From Silene conica (taxonomy: Eukaryota > Streptophyta > Magnoliopsida > Caryophyllales > Caryophyllaceae), in contig CM055318.2 in the NCBI GenBank assembly GCA_029255685.2, positions 6,019,001 to 6,083,000 of the forward strand: a stretch of DNA of 64,000 bases, in the 5' to 3' direction. Made by a program: the position numbers and the translations under genes. The notes beneath the pieces are model-generated. The model worked only from the letters and a program-made list of their open reading frames with translations. It was not told where the DNA came from and ran no database searches. Of the stretch, positions 43,494-54,970 are shown piece by piece (position 1 is the first letter of the stretch; every line of letters begins with the position of its first letter).

Positions 43494-46330
43494 GACCCAA
43501 AGCTTTGGTGAGAATATCGGCCAATTGAGATTGAGTGTGAATATAACATGGTAACACCACACCATTGCGAATATGAGTACGGATAAAATGGCAGTCAATC
43601 TCAATGTGTTTAGTGCGTTCATGAAAAACCGGGTTGTTAGCGATATGCATGGCACTTTCATTATCGCAATGTAATCGAACGGGCTCATGAAAATGAATAC
43701 CAATCCCGGCTAGCAATCCCGTCAACCATAGTATCTCACAAGTGGCGGTGGTCATGGCTCGATGTTCGGCTTCAGTGGAAGACAAGGAGACCGTGGCTTG
43801 CTTCTTCGTTTTCCATGAGATAGGAGAACCACCCAAACAAACGAAATAAGCAGTAATAGAACGGCGAGTGATAGGACAACTAGCATAGGCCGCATCGCAA
43901 TAGGCCTCGAGCGTAAGAACCGAATTGGCACGAAAGATAATACCTTAACCCGGATGACCCTTCAAGTAACGAACAACGCGCAATGCCGCTTCCCATTGAG
44001 TAGAAGTCGGTTTTTGCATGAATTGAGAGAGTATATGAACCGAATAGGATATGTCGGGTCGAGTAAGAGTCAAGTAAATCAGTTTACCCACCAAACGCCT
44101 ATATTTTGTGCCATCTTCAAGGGGGGCATCCTTAGCAAGGGCCAATTGATGTTTTTCATCCATGGGAACACTCGAAGGTTTACAACCAAGAAGACCGGTC
44201 TCAGACAATAAGTCAAGAGTGTATTTCCGTTGACAAACAAATAGTCCCTTCGAGCTATGTGCGACCTCGAGTCCCAAAAAATATTTCAGTTTGTCCAAAT
44301 CTTTCATATGAAAGCATGTGCTCAGATAAGATTTAAAATCAGAAATAGCATTTCCATTATTTCCAGCAATAACTAAATCATCCACATAAACGAGAATATG
44401 GATTTCAACCCTATTTTTGCGGAAAGTGAACAAGGAATTATCGGAAGCGCTCATAACGAAACCGTAAGAAGTTAAAGCTGCAGCAAGCTTACCATACCAA
44501 CACCTCGGGGCTTGACGAAGGCTGTATAGGGACTTGCGGAGACGACAGACTTTACCTTCGAACCCTTTACTAAATCCAGGCGGCATGCGCATATACACTT
44601 CTTCCGACAAATCACCGTGAAGAAAAGCATTATACACATCCATTTGATGAAGTTCCCATTGTTTAATTGTTGAGACGGCTAAAAAAGTGCGCACAGTGAC
44701 CATTTTAACCTTGGAGCAAAAGTCTCAGTAAAATCAATACCTGCCTCTTGATGATTACCGAGCACACCGAGCCTAGCTTTAAAACGTTCCACAGTACCGT
44801 TAGAGTTGTGTTTAATTCGAAACACCCACTGTAACAACCCGACCCACCACGGTCATAACACAACCCCAATAAGATGGGTGCGCACTTTTGGGCCCATTAA
44901 TTGTCCTCACTTAAGTCCAAAAGCACAAGGCCTTGTTACTAAGTGGTGGGTGGAAGCTATTATAAACATATCACAAGCCTCACATTCTACCGATGTGGGA
45001 CAACTTTCTTCTCATACTCTTAGGGTGTTACAAACTCCCCCACTTAAAGAACACAACGTCCTCGTTGTGCCTCAAACTTGGCCGTATCCAAGCCCAGAAT
45101 CCTCCCCCGCTAGGTGGGTGACCCGGGTACTCCCGACCACAGGCTCACCACGGTCGCAGGGTCGCTCTGATACCATTTGTAACAACCCGACCCACCACGG
45201 TCATAACACAACCCCAATAAGATGGGTGCGCACTTTTGGCCCATTAATTGTCCTCACTTAAGTCCAAAAGCACAAGGCCTTGTTACTAAGTGGTGGGTGG
45301 AAGCTATTATAAACATATCACAAGCCTCACATTCTACCGATGTGGGACAACTTTCTTCTCATACTCTTAGGGTGTTACACCCACATACATCCAATAGCTG
45401 TTTTCCCGGATGGTAGATTAGTCACGGTCCAGGTTTTATTGGTCTCAAGAGCACTGATTTCCTCTGTCATAGCTTTGCGCCAACGCTCATCGCGCATAGC
45501 TTCTTTGAAAGACTTAGGCTCAACATCTCGAGAGAGAGCTGCAAGAAAATGACGGTGTGGCTGCGAAAAGTTATCATAATTCACGAAATGCGTTAGAGGA
45601 TAAGAACTACCTGAGACGGAATTGGCGGTGGGTGGCTCTTCTGAAGACGTGTTAATGCTATCCCATTTTACGTAATCTCTGTGGTTTTTATTGGGAATTT
45701 TCTCCCTTTTGCCACGCCCAAGGTCTGCCGCTATCGAAGGACCCACTCAGTTCTCAATGGAACTTGCAGAATCAGAGCTATTTTCAGCACTAAGGCCAGA
45801 ACCAGAATCGAAGGCAACACCATCGACCCCATTGTCGCCAATGTCGCGGACTGTGTCAGTGGTAACAGGCGAATCAGCCGCGACAGTGGCAGAAGCACCA
45901 GGAACAACCGGTGTAGGGACAGAATCAGTATGAACAGAAACATCGGTTGCGACAGTAACAGTGGGTAGAGGATCATCATCAGGAATGCTATCAGGAAAAG
46001 CATTAATTGCTGCATCAGTCTGTAACTGTCTCTCGGGTTTTGTTGAAAAAGGGAAAATAGTCTCGACAAACACGACATCCCGTGACTGAAAATATGTCCC
46101 TGTTTCAATGTCAAATAGGTGCCAACTCTTCTTGCCAAACGGATAACCAAGAAAAACACACTTCCGACTCCGACTATCAAATTTATCAATAGGATTCAAA
46201 TTCTTGGCATAAGCTAAACACCCGAAAACCCGAAGCAAATTAAGGTTAGCAATTGTACCAAAAAGTAACTCAAAGGGAGTTTTTCCTTTTAAAACTCGAG
46301 TAGGGGTCCTATTAATTAAGTGCGCGGCTG
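43494..46330 (-). pseudogene. Copia polyprotein remnant (integrase end, RT, RNase H)
   Basis: Minus-strand coding blocks are 46330-45384 (integrase C-terminal region; [38 protein letters not shown]), 44829-43945 (RT with QMDVYNAFLHGDL and YVDDLVIAG) and 43942-43494 (RNase H with ISWKTKKQATVSLSSTEAE, ending ILTKALGRP). Breaks are: the TRIM between the first two blocks; a frame change just before the RT block near 44705; and an in-frame TAA at about 43947. The gypsy insertion removes everything upstream. This is non-functional, and older than the copia at 16125. Confidence 0.88.
44830..45379 (-). mobile_element. TRIM, 550 bp, complete
   Basis: The two terminal repeats are 44830-45032 and 45178-45379 (203 and 202 bp). 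They differ by one indel (CTTTTGGGCCC against CTTTTGGCCC). They start TGTAACAACCCGACC and end GGTGTTACA. The target duplication CCCAC lies at 44825-44829 and 45380-45384. On the minus strand the primer site TGGTATCAGAGC lies two bases after the 5' terminal repeat (45175-45164), and a purine tract GTGGGGGAGTT precedes the other. The internal part is only 145 bp and non-coding. It is non-autonomous and recent. Confidence 0.95.
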
Positions 46331-46849
46331 TGTTTAGCCCAAAATTCGCTATTACTCCGATTGGGCCCAAAGACGAATAAAAGCGGATATAGCCCATTGC
46401 AAAGCAGATTATAAACGGGAAAAGATCCGTTGAAAAGAGAAGAAAGGGTCAAAACACTAGAAGCATATTCTCCACAAACCACTCCTATATTCCCGGAGCA
46501 GCCCAAGACCAGAGCAGATTCAATTAGCCCAGAGTCCAAAAGCTATAAAAAGGAAGCTAGGGCACTTTATTATTTCAGTTCATACGTTGTAAAATCTAAT
46601 ACTCACACAAGCACTTGTAATCCATCTCAACAGTAAAAGTAGCCTCGATCATAGTGAAATATTGGTGGGATTCCGTTCCCCCCGCGGTTGTTTCCCTCAT
46701 TGGGTTTTTCCGCGTCACCAAAAATCTCTTGCGTCATTTTCTATTTCTCTCGTTTTGCATATTTGTTTTCTACGTAATATCCGTATATTGGTTGGTACTT
46801 TGACCCGCAACACTAAAATTCGACCCGGTAGAAATTTTACCAAAACAAT
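46331..46849 (+). repeat. Left LTR of the gypsy element
   Basis: It probably starts TGTTTAGCCC (or two bases earlier), where copia coding sequence stops, and ends ACCAAAACA just before the primer site. TATAAAAAGG at 46544-46553 is a good LTR promoter. The start is set without a second LTR to compare, so it is approximate. Confidence 0.65.
46544..46553 (+). promoter_or_regulatory. TATA box in the gypsy LTR
   Basis: TATAAAAAGG is about 300 bp before the LTR end and 370 bp before the gag start. Confidence 0.65.
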
Positions 46850-46850
46850 T

Positions 46851-46869
46851 TGGCGCCCACCGTGGGGCA
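46851..46869 (+). promoter_or_regulatory. Primer-binding-site region of the gypsy element
   Basis: TTTGGCGCCCACCGTGGGGC directly follows the LTR; TGGCGCC is a common tRNA 3' end complement in gypsy elements. Confidence 0.65.
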
Positions 46870-48917
46870 TAGTGCGCATTCCAATATATAAAACCGTTAT
46901 TTCGTCACAAAAAACATGTCTGGGACCAGAGCTAACCCTTCCAGTTCCCAGAGCATGCCAGCCCAGTCCAGTGGGACCAACCCTACTGTACCTGCTGGTC
47001 TCGCAGGACAATCCCTGGTCGTAAGTCAGACCACAGCCTCCAAGGTTGTGGCCCCATCCAGCAAACCTCCTCAGGTTCCCAGATCACCCCCTGTGTCAGC
47101 TTCTCCAAGGCAGAGCAGAGAAAGCAGCCCCAGCAGAAGTGGAGAAACCCAGACGCCCGGAGTAGGCCAACAGCCGCAGGCTCCCCGTACAGATCCGATG
47201 CAGATGGTGGTTCAGGGAATGAGTGCTCTGCAGGAGGCCATAGAGGGCCTGAAGAAGGACAACCTGGACCTGAGAGAGCAGATCGCCGCAGTCGCACGTC
47301 CAGAGCAGCCGTTCAGAATGTTACAACCAGGGCCTGGGCAGACCTTCAATCCCTTCGGGAGAGCGGGATTGAACCGGCCAATTCCCCAGGAGATCGTCAC
47401 CAGGCTGGATTTAGGTGTCACCACCCCGAGCAGTGGCCCAGAGATACTGGATCTGGACTCGTCCGTGTTTGGAGCACCGCAGTCCAGACCAGTTCAGCCT
47501 GCAAGTAATCCTACACCTTGTTTTCCCCCTGGGACTGATCCTTTGATTTTTTCAGGTACCCCTCCACAGCCTACCATCGGACGAACGCCAGAGACCTCAG
47601 TAGGAGCAGCACCCGTGAGCCAGTCCAGCGCAGGAGGGTGGCAAGGAGGAGCACAAGCACAGTCAGCAGTTGGTTGGCATCCAGGACCAGGCTTCAGTTC
47701 ATCCGTAGCAGCCAATCAACCAGCCGCAGGCCGTTGGGGAGGAGCCCCTCCAGGCTTCTTTCCTCCGCCAGTCAACCCGACCTCAGGTCCCTGGGGAGGA
47801 GCCCCTCCAGGCTTCCTCCCTCCGCCAGTCAATCCATTCCCTAGAGCAGGCAGTCTCTCAGACCAGCGCTACCAGGAGTTGAAAGACATGATCACCAAGA
47901 TACCTGGCATGTTATGGGCGGTTTTTGTCGTCAATTCCGGCACCAAAAACAATTTATAAACTCCCAAATTAAGTAGTATAATTTAGGGTCGAACCCAAAG
48001 GATGGTGGGGAAGTTGTATAGTTACGTTCTAGTTCGAGCTCGAGTCGGGGTAATAGGTTTGTGATTGATTAACAACTACTAAAGATAAATTAAAGCAAAT
48101 GTGTCAAGATGAAATCGATGAATAAAATATACTAAGGTGTCGGGGGTACTAAGGTAGGTTGGTAACGAATCATGCAAGGGAATCTAAGGTCTCCACTATA
48201 CTAGGCCTAGGTTTGTCTCGTCTATCGATTTGACTCACCTAAAGTCGATCCCTATCCTAGCTTTCGCTACAAACAAGGTCAACCTAACATACATACATGT
48301 CCATGAAAGCCCTAGACTATCATCAAAGGCCAACAACAATAAGAATCATGTCCAACCGTCGTTGAGACATTTCATCAAACATATAACATGCACAAATGAA
48401 AACCTAGCAAAGAAGAGAACCAAATCCTAACCCTAAACAAGATTCATAGCTATCAACAAACCAAAGCACACCCCTAACCCTAGTAGGGGAACTACTCACA
48501 CATGGCTAACATAAATATGTAAACAAATGATGAGGAAATGCTAAACATGTTGGATTAAGTAAGAGTAAACAATTGAACAAGCAAAACTTAAAGGAAATGC
48601 AAAGACAAAGTAAAGATGAAGAAGATTATACCATTAACTAAGGAAAAGGAAGCGACTTGGATGACAAGTTGAAGGACTCTTTCAAATCCTCCAAAAATAC
48701 AACCCAAAAAATCCTCTACAATTGCTTAAAAACAAAGCCAAGGAGAATCCTCAAGAGAGGTTACAAATATTGAAAGATTAAGTAAAGATCTAAAGAAGAT
48801 TAAAATAAATTAGAGTGTTTTTGAGTCTAAGTGTTGAGTAATGGAACAGTAAAAACCCTAAAATGAGCTTAAGAATGCGTAATAAGTAATGTCATAAAAT
48901 GAAAGACTAAGTGCGGG

Positions 48918-48926
48918 TTTATATAG
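48918..48926 (+). promoter_or_regulatory. Candidate TATA box of solo LTR copy 2
   Basis: TTTATATAG within GTGCGGGTTTATATAGTGCG, identical in copy 3. It lies about 30 bp upstream of the first GC-rich palindrome. Confidence 0.65.
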
Positions 48927-48950
48927 TGCGCGAAAATCTGAGAAAGGCTT

Positions 48951-49388
48951 CTCAGCCGGTCCACCGGCTGCCGGTGGTAAACCGGCCGGGAGCCCAAATT
49001 TTGACTTCTGAAAAATTCTTCAATAGGCTATGCTTCCCAGCCGACCGGCCGGCTGCCGGTCTGGCACCGGCTGGGAGACCTATTTGGCCAATCTGACTTT
49101 TCTCTTCAATTTCTTCATTGCACAGGTACCCTCAGCCGGTGGACCGGCTGCCGGTTGTCCACCAGCTGGGAGTCCTTTCACTTGAACCTGCCCAACAATG
49201 CATTGCTCTTCAATCTTCGAAAATGGCTAAGTATGGAAAGCCTCCCCCAGCCGGCTGACCGGCTGCCGGTTGGCCACCGGCTGGGGGCCTTGTTCCTTGA
49301 ATCTGAAACTTTCTTTCTTTTTTCGCCAAAAACACAAGTCAAGGTTCCTAGCCGGCCTACCGGCCGCCGGCTGGGGACCGGCTCAGAG
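48951..49388 (+). repeat. Five GC-rich palindromic units in solo LTR copy 2
   Basis: Five units are spaced about 85-115 bp apart. Each has the form CAGCCGGnnnACCGGCTGCCGG, a few bases, then ACCGGCTGGG, able to fold on itself. They are separated by AT-rich spacers that are not strongly alike. Confidence 0.88.
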
Positions 49389-50650
49389 GGTCTGGGCTAG
49401 CTTCCTTCACATTTCTTCATAATTCGCTCTAAATTCATCTCGTTTGCTCCCGTTTCTTCGCTCCCGCCACAATACCTACAAAATGTAAACCAAAAAGGAA
49501 TAGTCGAGGTAACGGGCATAAAAACGAGCAGAGGCACGCAAAACGAGGTCATATCGGGACCGAAAATGAAGAATAAACAACGAAAATAACGACCAAAATA
49601 GAGCTCATCAGCATGCCAAGACCCATGGAGAAAGCTTCCCAGGACAGCTATGCAGATTCACCATTCATCGACAACATTGCCCTGATCAATGTGCCCAAGG
49701 GGTTTGTGCCACCAACCATGACACTATATGATGGTACGGCCGACCCACTGGACCACATAAATCAGTACAAACAGAAAATGAAGGTGGTAACCGCAACCGG
49801 AGCACTTAAGGAGGCTTGCATGTGCAAATGATTTGGGTCAACCCTATCCGGAGCAGCCCTGCACTGGTTCGTGGGATTGCCCAATCGCAACATCTCCTCC
49901 TTTGCAGATCTGGTTAATGCCTTTAATCAGCAGTTTGCTAGCAGCATGAAACCAGAAAAGCAGACCAGTGATCTATACAAAATTGTTCAAGGATTCGAGG
50001 AAACCACTCGAGATTACCTCACCAGGTTCAACAAGGAGAAGGTTGCCATTCCGCATTGTGATGTACCCACTGCCATCGAAGCCTTCCGCAGAGGGTTACA
50101 TAATGATTTAGACCTGTACAAGCAGTTGACAATGCACCCATGCACTGCCTTTGCTGATGTACAGGCCCAGGCAGTTGCAGCCATGAGGCTGGAAGAAGAC
50201 GCTGCCTCCAGAAGAAGTACCTATGACACAGAACCTGTGTCCAGGAAAGCACCAGTAGAAAAAAGGAGCGAAAGATCAAAGCCCTACAGCAAGCCAGTGA
50301 GCAAAGTGTCTGAGAGCACCGGTGGTAAAAATGATGCAGATCCACCTCCGAAGGTCAGCGAGTATGGCTTTACCACCGGGATGGCTGGCTTGTTGAAGGC
50401 CTTAAAAGAACTCAAGGGAGTCAGGTGGCCAAAGAAGAAAGAGGAGCGACCCAACGATCGCCGTGATGCAAGCAAAAGATGCGAATTTCATGATGACATA
50501 GGTCATACTACAGATGAATGTTATACCCTCAGGAAGGAGGTCCGATTCCAGTATGACCGAGGCAACTTGGATCATCTGCTCCCAGAGAAGTCCACCAGAG
50601 TCAATGCAGCCAGGCGCAGCCCTCACCAGCTCCTCCTTGCAATAGAATTG

Positions 50651-52393
50651 TCAATGTCATCACTGGAGGATCAGAGCTGTGTGGGCTCACCTACTCAGCA
50701 GCCAAAAGACGTGTAATTGCAGCTAAGGGAGACAAGCCAGAATCATCATGCAGAATAGCAAGGCAGGACCTCCCAGCAGTAACTTTTGACGAGACAGATG
50801 CAGAAGCTGTACCAGAGCAGCACCATGATGCCCTGATTATCACATTGAACATCAACAACTGTGAGGTCAGGAAGGTCATGGTAGACACAGGCAGCTCCGT
50901 CAATCTGCTAATGCTGGATGCACTAAAGAGCATGGGATTTGACGAGAAGGACCTGACAAAGAAAGTTATTCCCCTGGTCGGATTCAGTGGAGAAACAGCG
51001 CATACCCTGGGAGAAATCACCATCCCCACCTACGCCGGAGGGCTGAACAAACAGGTAAGGTACCTAGTTATTGATGGTCCATCTACTTACAATGTTATTC
51101 TTGGCAGGTCCTGGATCCACAAAATGCGAGCAATCCCGTCAACGTATCACCAGTGCTTGAAATTTCCTACACCGTGGGGAGTTCAGGAGATACGGGGAGA
51201 CCAGGAGGAGGCCAAGGATTGCTACAAAGTAGCTCTCAAAAGGACCACCAGACCACCAGCTGCCCGAGCATAGCAACTACAGCAACTGCACATCCAGGAG
51301 GAGTACATCGAGCCCCAGCAGGCAGAAATCGATGAGGTCCACCTGGATGAGCAGCACCCAGAAAGGACCGTGTTCGTAGGCTCAGAGTGCTCTGGAGATC
51401 TGCGCCAGCAGCTCCTCCAGTTGCTCCGAAAGAACGTGGACTGCTTTGCCTGGTCCCACAAAGACATGATTGGCATAGACCCAGAGATCATAACACACAA
51501 GCTCAGCATAGATCCAGGATTCAGACCAGTGCAGCAGAGGCGCAAGAAATTTGCAGCAGAAAGACACCAGATCATAAACCAGGAGGTAGATAACCTTCTG
51601 GAGGTAGGAAAGATAAGGGAAGTCAGGTACCCAGAATGGCTATCTAATGTAGTGGTGGTACCAAAAAAGAATGGCAAGTGGAGGGTCTGCGTGGATTTCA
51701 CAGACCTGAATAAGGCCTGCCCCAAGGACCCATTCCCCTTGCCACACATAGATGCTATGGTAGACGCCACTGCAGGCCACGAAATGTTAACTTTCCTAGA
51801 TGCCTGGAGCGGGTACAACCAGATCAAAATGGACCCGGCAGACCAGGAAAAGACAGCATTCAGGTCCGAAAGAGGCATCTACTGCTACAACGTAATGCCC
51901 TTCGGTCTTAAGAATGCTGGTTCCACATACCAGCGGCTCGTCAATATGATGTTCAAAGACCAGATATGACGCAATATAGAAGTCTACATAGATGATATGG
52001 TGGTCAAATCCAAGCAATCAGCAGACCACACCCAGCACTTGGAGGAAACATTCAACACCCTCCGGAAGTACAAAATGAAGTTAAATCCAGCTAAGTGTAC
52101 CTTTGGAGTCTCCAGTGGGAAATTCCTGGGGTATATGGTAACACAGAGGGGGATAGAAGCCAGCACGGAACAGATCAAAGCAGTTCTGCAGCTGGAATCA
52201 CCCCAGAAGCCCAAAGATGTGCAGCGCCTGACAGGAAGAGTAGCAGCCCTGAGCAGGTTCATCTCCAGTCCTCAGATCGGTGCAGATTATTCTATGATAT
52301 TCTTAGAAAAAGCCAGAAGTTTGATTGGACACCAGAGCACGAAAAGGCATTTCAGGAACTAAAGCAGTACCTGAGCAGCCCACCCCTGCTATC
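50651..52393 (+). pseudogene. Gypsy protease and reverse transcriptase, with stops and frame changes
   Basis: The protease has VMVDTGSSVNLL at about 50875. RT follows, with CVDFTDLNKACPKD, LDAWSGYNQI, MPFGLKNAGSTYQRLVN and YIDDMVVKS. Breaks are: TAG at 51271-51273, TGA at 51967-51969 just before the YIDD box, and a frame change near 52270. The reading continues to 52393, where the third solo LTR inserts. This copy is non-functional. Confidence 0.87.
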
Positions 52394-52512
52394 TGATGGC
52401 CGGTTTTTGTCGTCGATACCGGAATCAAACACATTTATAAAGAACCCAAATTAAGTAGTATAATCGGGTTATCGTTCGCGAAGACGGTGGGGATACACTA
52501 CAAAACAATGCT

Positions 52513-52940
52513 CTGTTTGCGACGGAATTTTCCGTCGCAAAAAGGGTGAAATCCGTCGCAAATGATGTTTTTGCGACGGATTTGCGACGGACTGCGTCTG
52601 TCCCATATTTTTGTCGCAAAAAGTTAATTTGCGACGGATTTTTCCGTCGCAACTTGTTTGCGACGGATTGACCACATTTTGCGACGGATTGACCTTGACC
52701 AGAAGTCAAGGTCAATCAACATTTGCGACGGAAAATCCGTCGCAAAGAGGACCATTTGCGACGGATTTTCCGTCGCAAATCTTGATTGACCTTGACTTCT
52801 GGTCATAGTCAGTCAAGGTTTGCGACGGAAAATCCGTCGCAAAGAGGCCCATTTGCGACGGATTTTCCGTCGCAAACCTTGACTGACCTTGACTTCTGGT
52901 CAAGGTTTGCGACGGAATTTCCGTCGCAAATTGAGACATT
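52513..52940. repeat. CACTA subterminal repeat array, left end
   Basis: About ten to fifteen copies of TTTGCGACGGA and its complement TCCGTCGCAAA, many paired as palindromes (TTTGCGACGGAAAATCCGTC...). They are interspersed with TTGACCTTGACTTCTGGTCA phrases. Such arrays bind the TNPA-like protein in known CACTA elements. Confidence 0.9.
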
Positions 52941-53198
52941 TCCGTCGCAAATACCTGTGTGATTTTCCGGTTTCAGCCCTTTTTCCAGCTCCCCATTTCC
53001 ATTGAAATGATTCATTTTTTCCCTTTTGCATGATCTGTAAACCTGCAATTTCAGAAAAACGACCCAGCAACAAAAACTTGTCGGAGACAAGGGTTTTTAA
53101 TATCTCTTTTCATAACTAATAAGAAAGTTTTACAAATGATAATCCAACTCAAAACTAAACATAGTCCGCGGTACATCAACTAAACAACCTAATGAAAT

Positions 53199-54809
53199 CT
53201 ATCTAACGGTCGTGTCGGTGGGCTGTGGGGTGGCGAAATGACTGGCCGCCCTAGCATTGTCGCCGCCATCATCGTCAAAGTCGCGTCTCGGCTGAGAAAA
53301 GCCTCCCGGGTTGCAGCTCTGAGTAGTGAACTGCGCCCCCTGTTGACTTAAGTATTCTTCAATTGCCTTCAGCCTTTGGGATGTCTCGAGCTCGTTTTGT
53401 CTTAGCTGAGCATTCTCTCGAAGAACTTTGCCGAGGATACCTGCAATGAATAGTCAAACATGATATTATATTCATTTAGTAAACGGTTAAATAATTGGTT
53501 AGTTTTAAATTTTAATAAACTATAAAATACAAACCTGGGGTGTATTGTGACTGGGTCCCAGCACTTGAGTGGCGACGACGCTCGTAAAGGACTGGGGCTG
53601 CATTTCCCATACCGAGTATCAACCCTTTCTTGTTGAAACCGCCGTGTTCTTCGAAGTAGATCTCGTTGTCGTCGATATCTTGCTCCGGGATCCCTTCACT
53701 TATCATTTTGTTCTTTCTTGAAAAAACTTTTTCCTACAAAACAAAAATAAAATGTTATTAGTATACGTTAATTAATTAGTAAACCAAACTACTAAAATAT
53801 AAAGAAAAGTTTCTGTTAACTTACAAATAGTGCTTTGGGTTTCGTTGATAGCCAACCCTTCTTGGGATGATTTTTTGTCTTCTCAAGCAACTTCAAGGCC
53901 GATGGTACATCACTCCCATCTTCTCCAGCCTGCAATTTAAATCCAACGACACTTGTTGAAAAAAACATTCAAGATTATCAAAGGGTGAAAATTATTGAAG
54001 ACAAGAAAAATGAAGTAAAAACTAAACAATTACCATTTCATCCATCATCTGTAGGGTGTTTTTACGACCCATTATGTGAGTACCTAAGGCCTTGCCCTTT
54101 TCGGTACTTCCCGACATCCGGTTGGTCTTGTTTTTGTCGGATTTCTCTTGGAATTTTGGATTGTCCTTTCTAGCCTTCAGTTGTTCAAAAATATCCAAGG
54201 GTATCCAGTGCGGCCTTTTCTCCGTTGGTTTCTGCATAGCGTAGTGAATTCTTTTGCGAAGACGGTCTTTCATCATCTCTTCCCACGCCGACCTAACCGC
54301 TGCTCTATCACGAGGGTGAAAGGTAACTTTTTTCTGTTTCAAGAAAAAAAATAGTTAAATAAGTATGAAACAATAAATAGGTAATAAATAATAAAACGGA
54401 AATAGGTAGTAAACAGTTAATAAATACCTCAAACCAATTCCACCACTCTTCCTTAATGTAATCCGACGCTTCTGACCAGTTGGGCGCATACTCCTTGTAG
54501 TTGCAAATAATGGTCTGTGTTATAAGAGTAGAAACGTCTTTGTCACTGAACCTGAAAAAGAGTTAAATGTGAAAATAAAATAGTCAACAAGTAATCATAT
54601 TATAATCAATATATACGTATATATAATCAATTATCCGTAAACAAATAAGATACTTACCACTTGGCGCCTTCGTAATCAGTCGGATCGAGGTGTATTCGAT
54701 GTGTAGGCGGCTGAGTCTCAGGTACAATCTCGTCCTCATCATGATTAGCTCCCGATCGTCCTCCCTCAGGCTGACGACTACCACCACCTCGTCGTCTTCC
54801 GCCCGGCAT
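53199..54809 (-). CDS. CACTA second gene, Transposase_24-type (Ptta/En/Spm), six exons, 373 aa
   Basis: Exons are 54809-54658, 54551-54428, 54333-54034, 53929-53825, 53733-53535 and 53440-53199; they sum to 1122 nt with every junction in phase. It starts MPGGRRRGGSRQPEGG and carries DYIKEEWWNWFE, then FHPRDRAAVRSAWEEMMKDR, PHWIPLDIFEQLKARKDNPKF and a run before GTHIMGRKN. The C-terminal part is a probable coiled coil (GKVLRENAQLRQNELETSQR). This arrangement is that of the plant transposase family Transposase_24, the likely TNPA counterpart that binds subterminal repeats. It lies downstream of TNP2 on the same strand, 161 bp after its stop. I see no breaks. Confidence 0.85.
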
Positions 54810-54970
54810 ATTATTATCAAACTAATATAGCAACAATTAGAAAGAAATGCTTTACGTAATTAAAAACTTGAATAATAAGATTAATAAGATAATTTCATTG
54901 ACATTAAGCCATACGGCATCTACAATAATTTCAACAAATACAAGATTATCGAATCTAATAGATAGTAGTC

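Larger units (their letters stand above)
41628..46330 (-). mobile_element. Old Ty1/copia element (3' part), interrupted by three insertions
   Basis: On the minus strand, integrase C-terminal region, RT and RNase H follow each other from 46330 down to 43494, then a polypurine tract (AACTTGAGGGGGG) and a 3' LTR. It is interrupted by the TRIM (44830-45379), by a solo-LTR-like element (41934-43488) and at 46330 by the gypsy element. The 5' half of the copia must lie beyond the right edge of the window, on the far side of the gypsy element. Confidence 0.85.
47912..49610 (+). mobile_element. Solo-LTR-like insertion, copy 2 (in gag)
   Basis: It is flanked by GCATG (47907-47911, 49611-49615). It begins TTATGGGCGGTTTTTGTCGTC and ends GAGCTCATCA; copy 3 begins TGATGGCCGGTTTTTGTCGTC, so one terminal base here is changed. 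It is 1,699 bp with no open reading frame of note. A TTTATATAG box at 48918-48926 is followed by five GC-rich palindromic units. Confidence 0.88.
46916..50640 (+). pseudogene. Gypsy gag, interrupted by a solo LTR and a stop
   Basis: It starts at ATG 46916 (MSGTRANPSSSQSMP), with a long Pro/Ser/Gly/Gln-rich N-terminal part that repeats WGGAPPGF(F/L)PPPVNP twice. After the insertion at 47912-49610 it resumes in the same frame with the gag core (GFVPPTMTLYDGTADPLDHI). A zinc-knuckle-like CEFHDDIGHTTDEC lies at about 50483. An in-frame TGA lies at 49829-49831, and a frame change occurs near 50630. Gag packages the RNA; this copy cannot make the full protein. Confidence 0.87.

Noticed and set aside
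47000..47720. Antisense open frames across the gypsy gag
   Set aside because: They are shadows of a GC-rich Pro/Gly/Ser coding stretch. The + frame begins at a plausible gag start after the primer site.
52513..52940. CRISPR-like array of short repeats
   Set aside because: The repeats are palindromic, irregularly spaced and at the end of a CACTA transposon. They are subterminal repeats, and the window is plant nuclear DNA.
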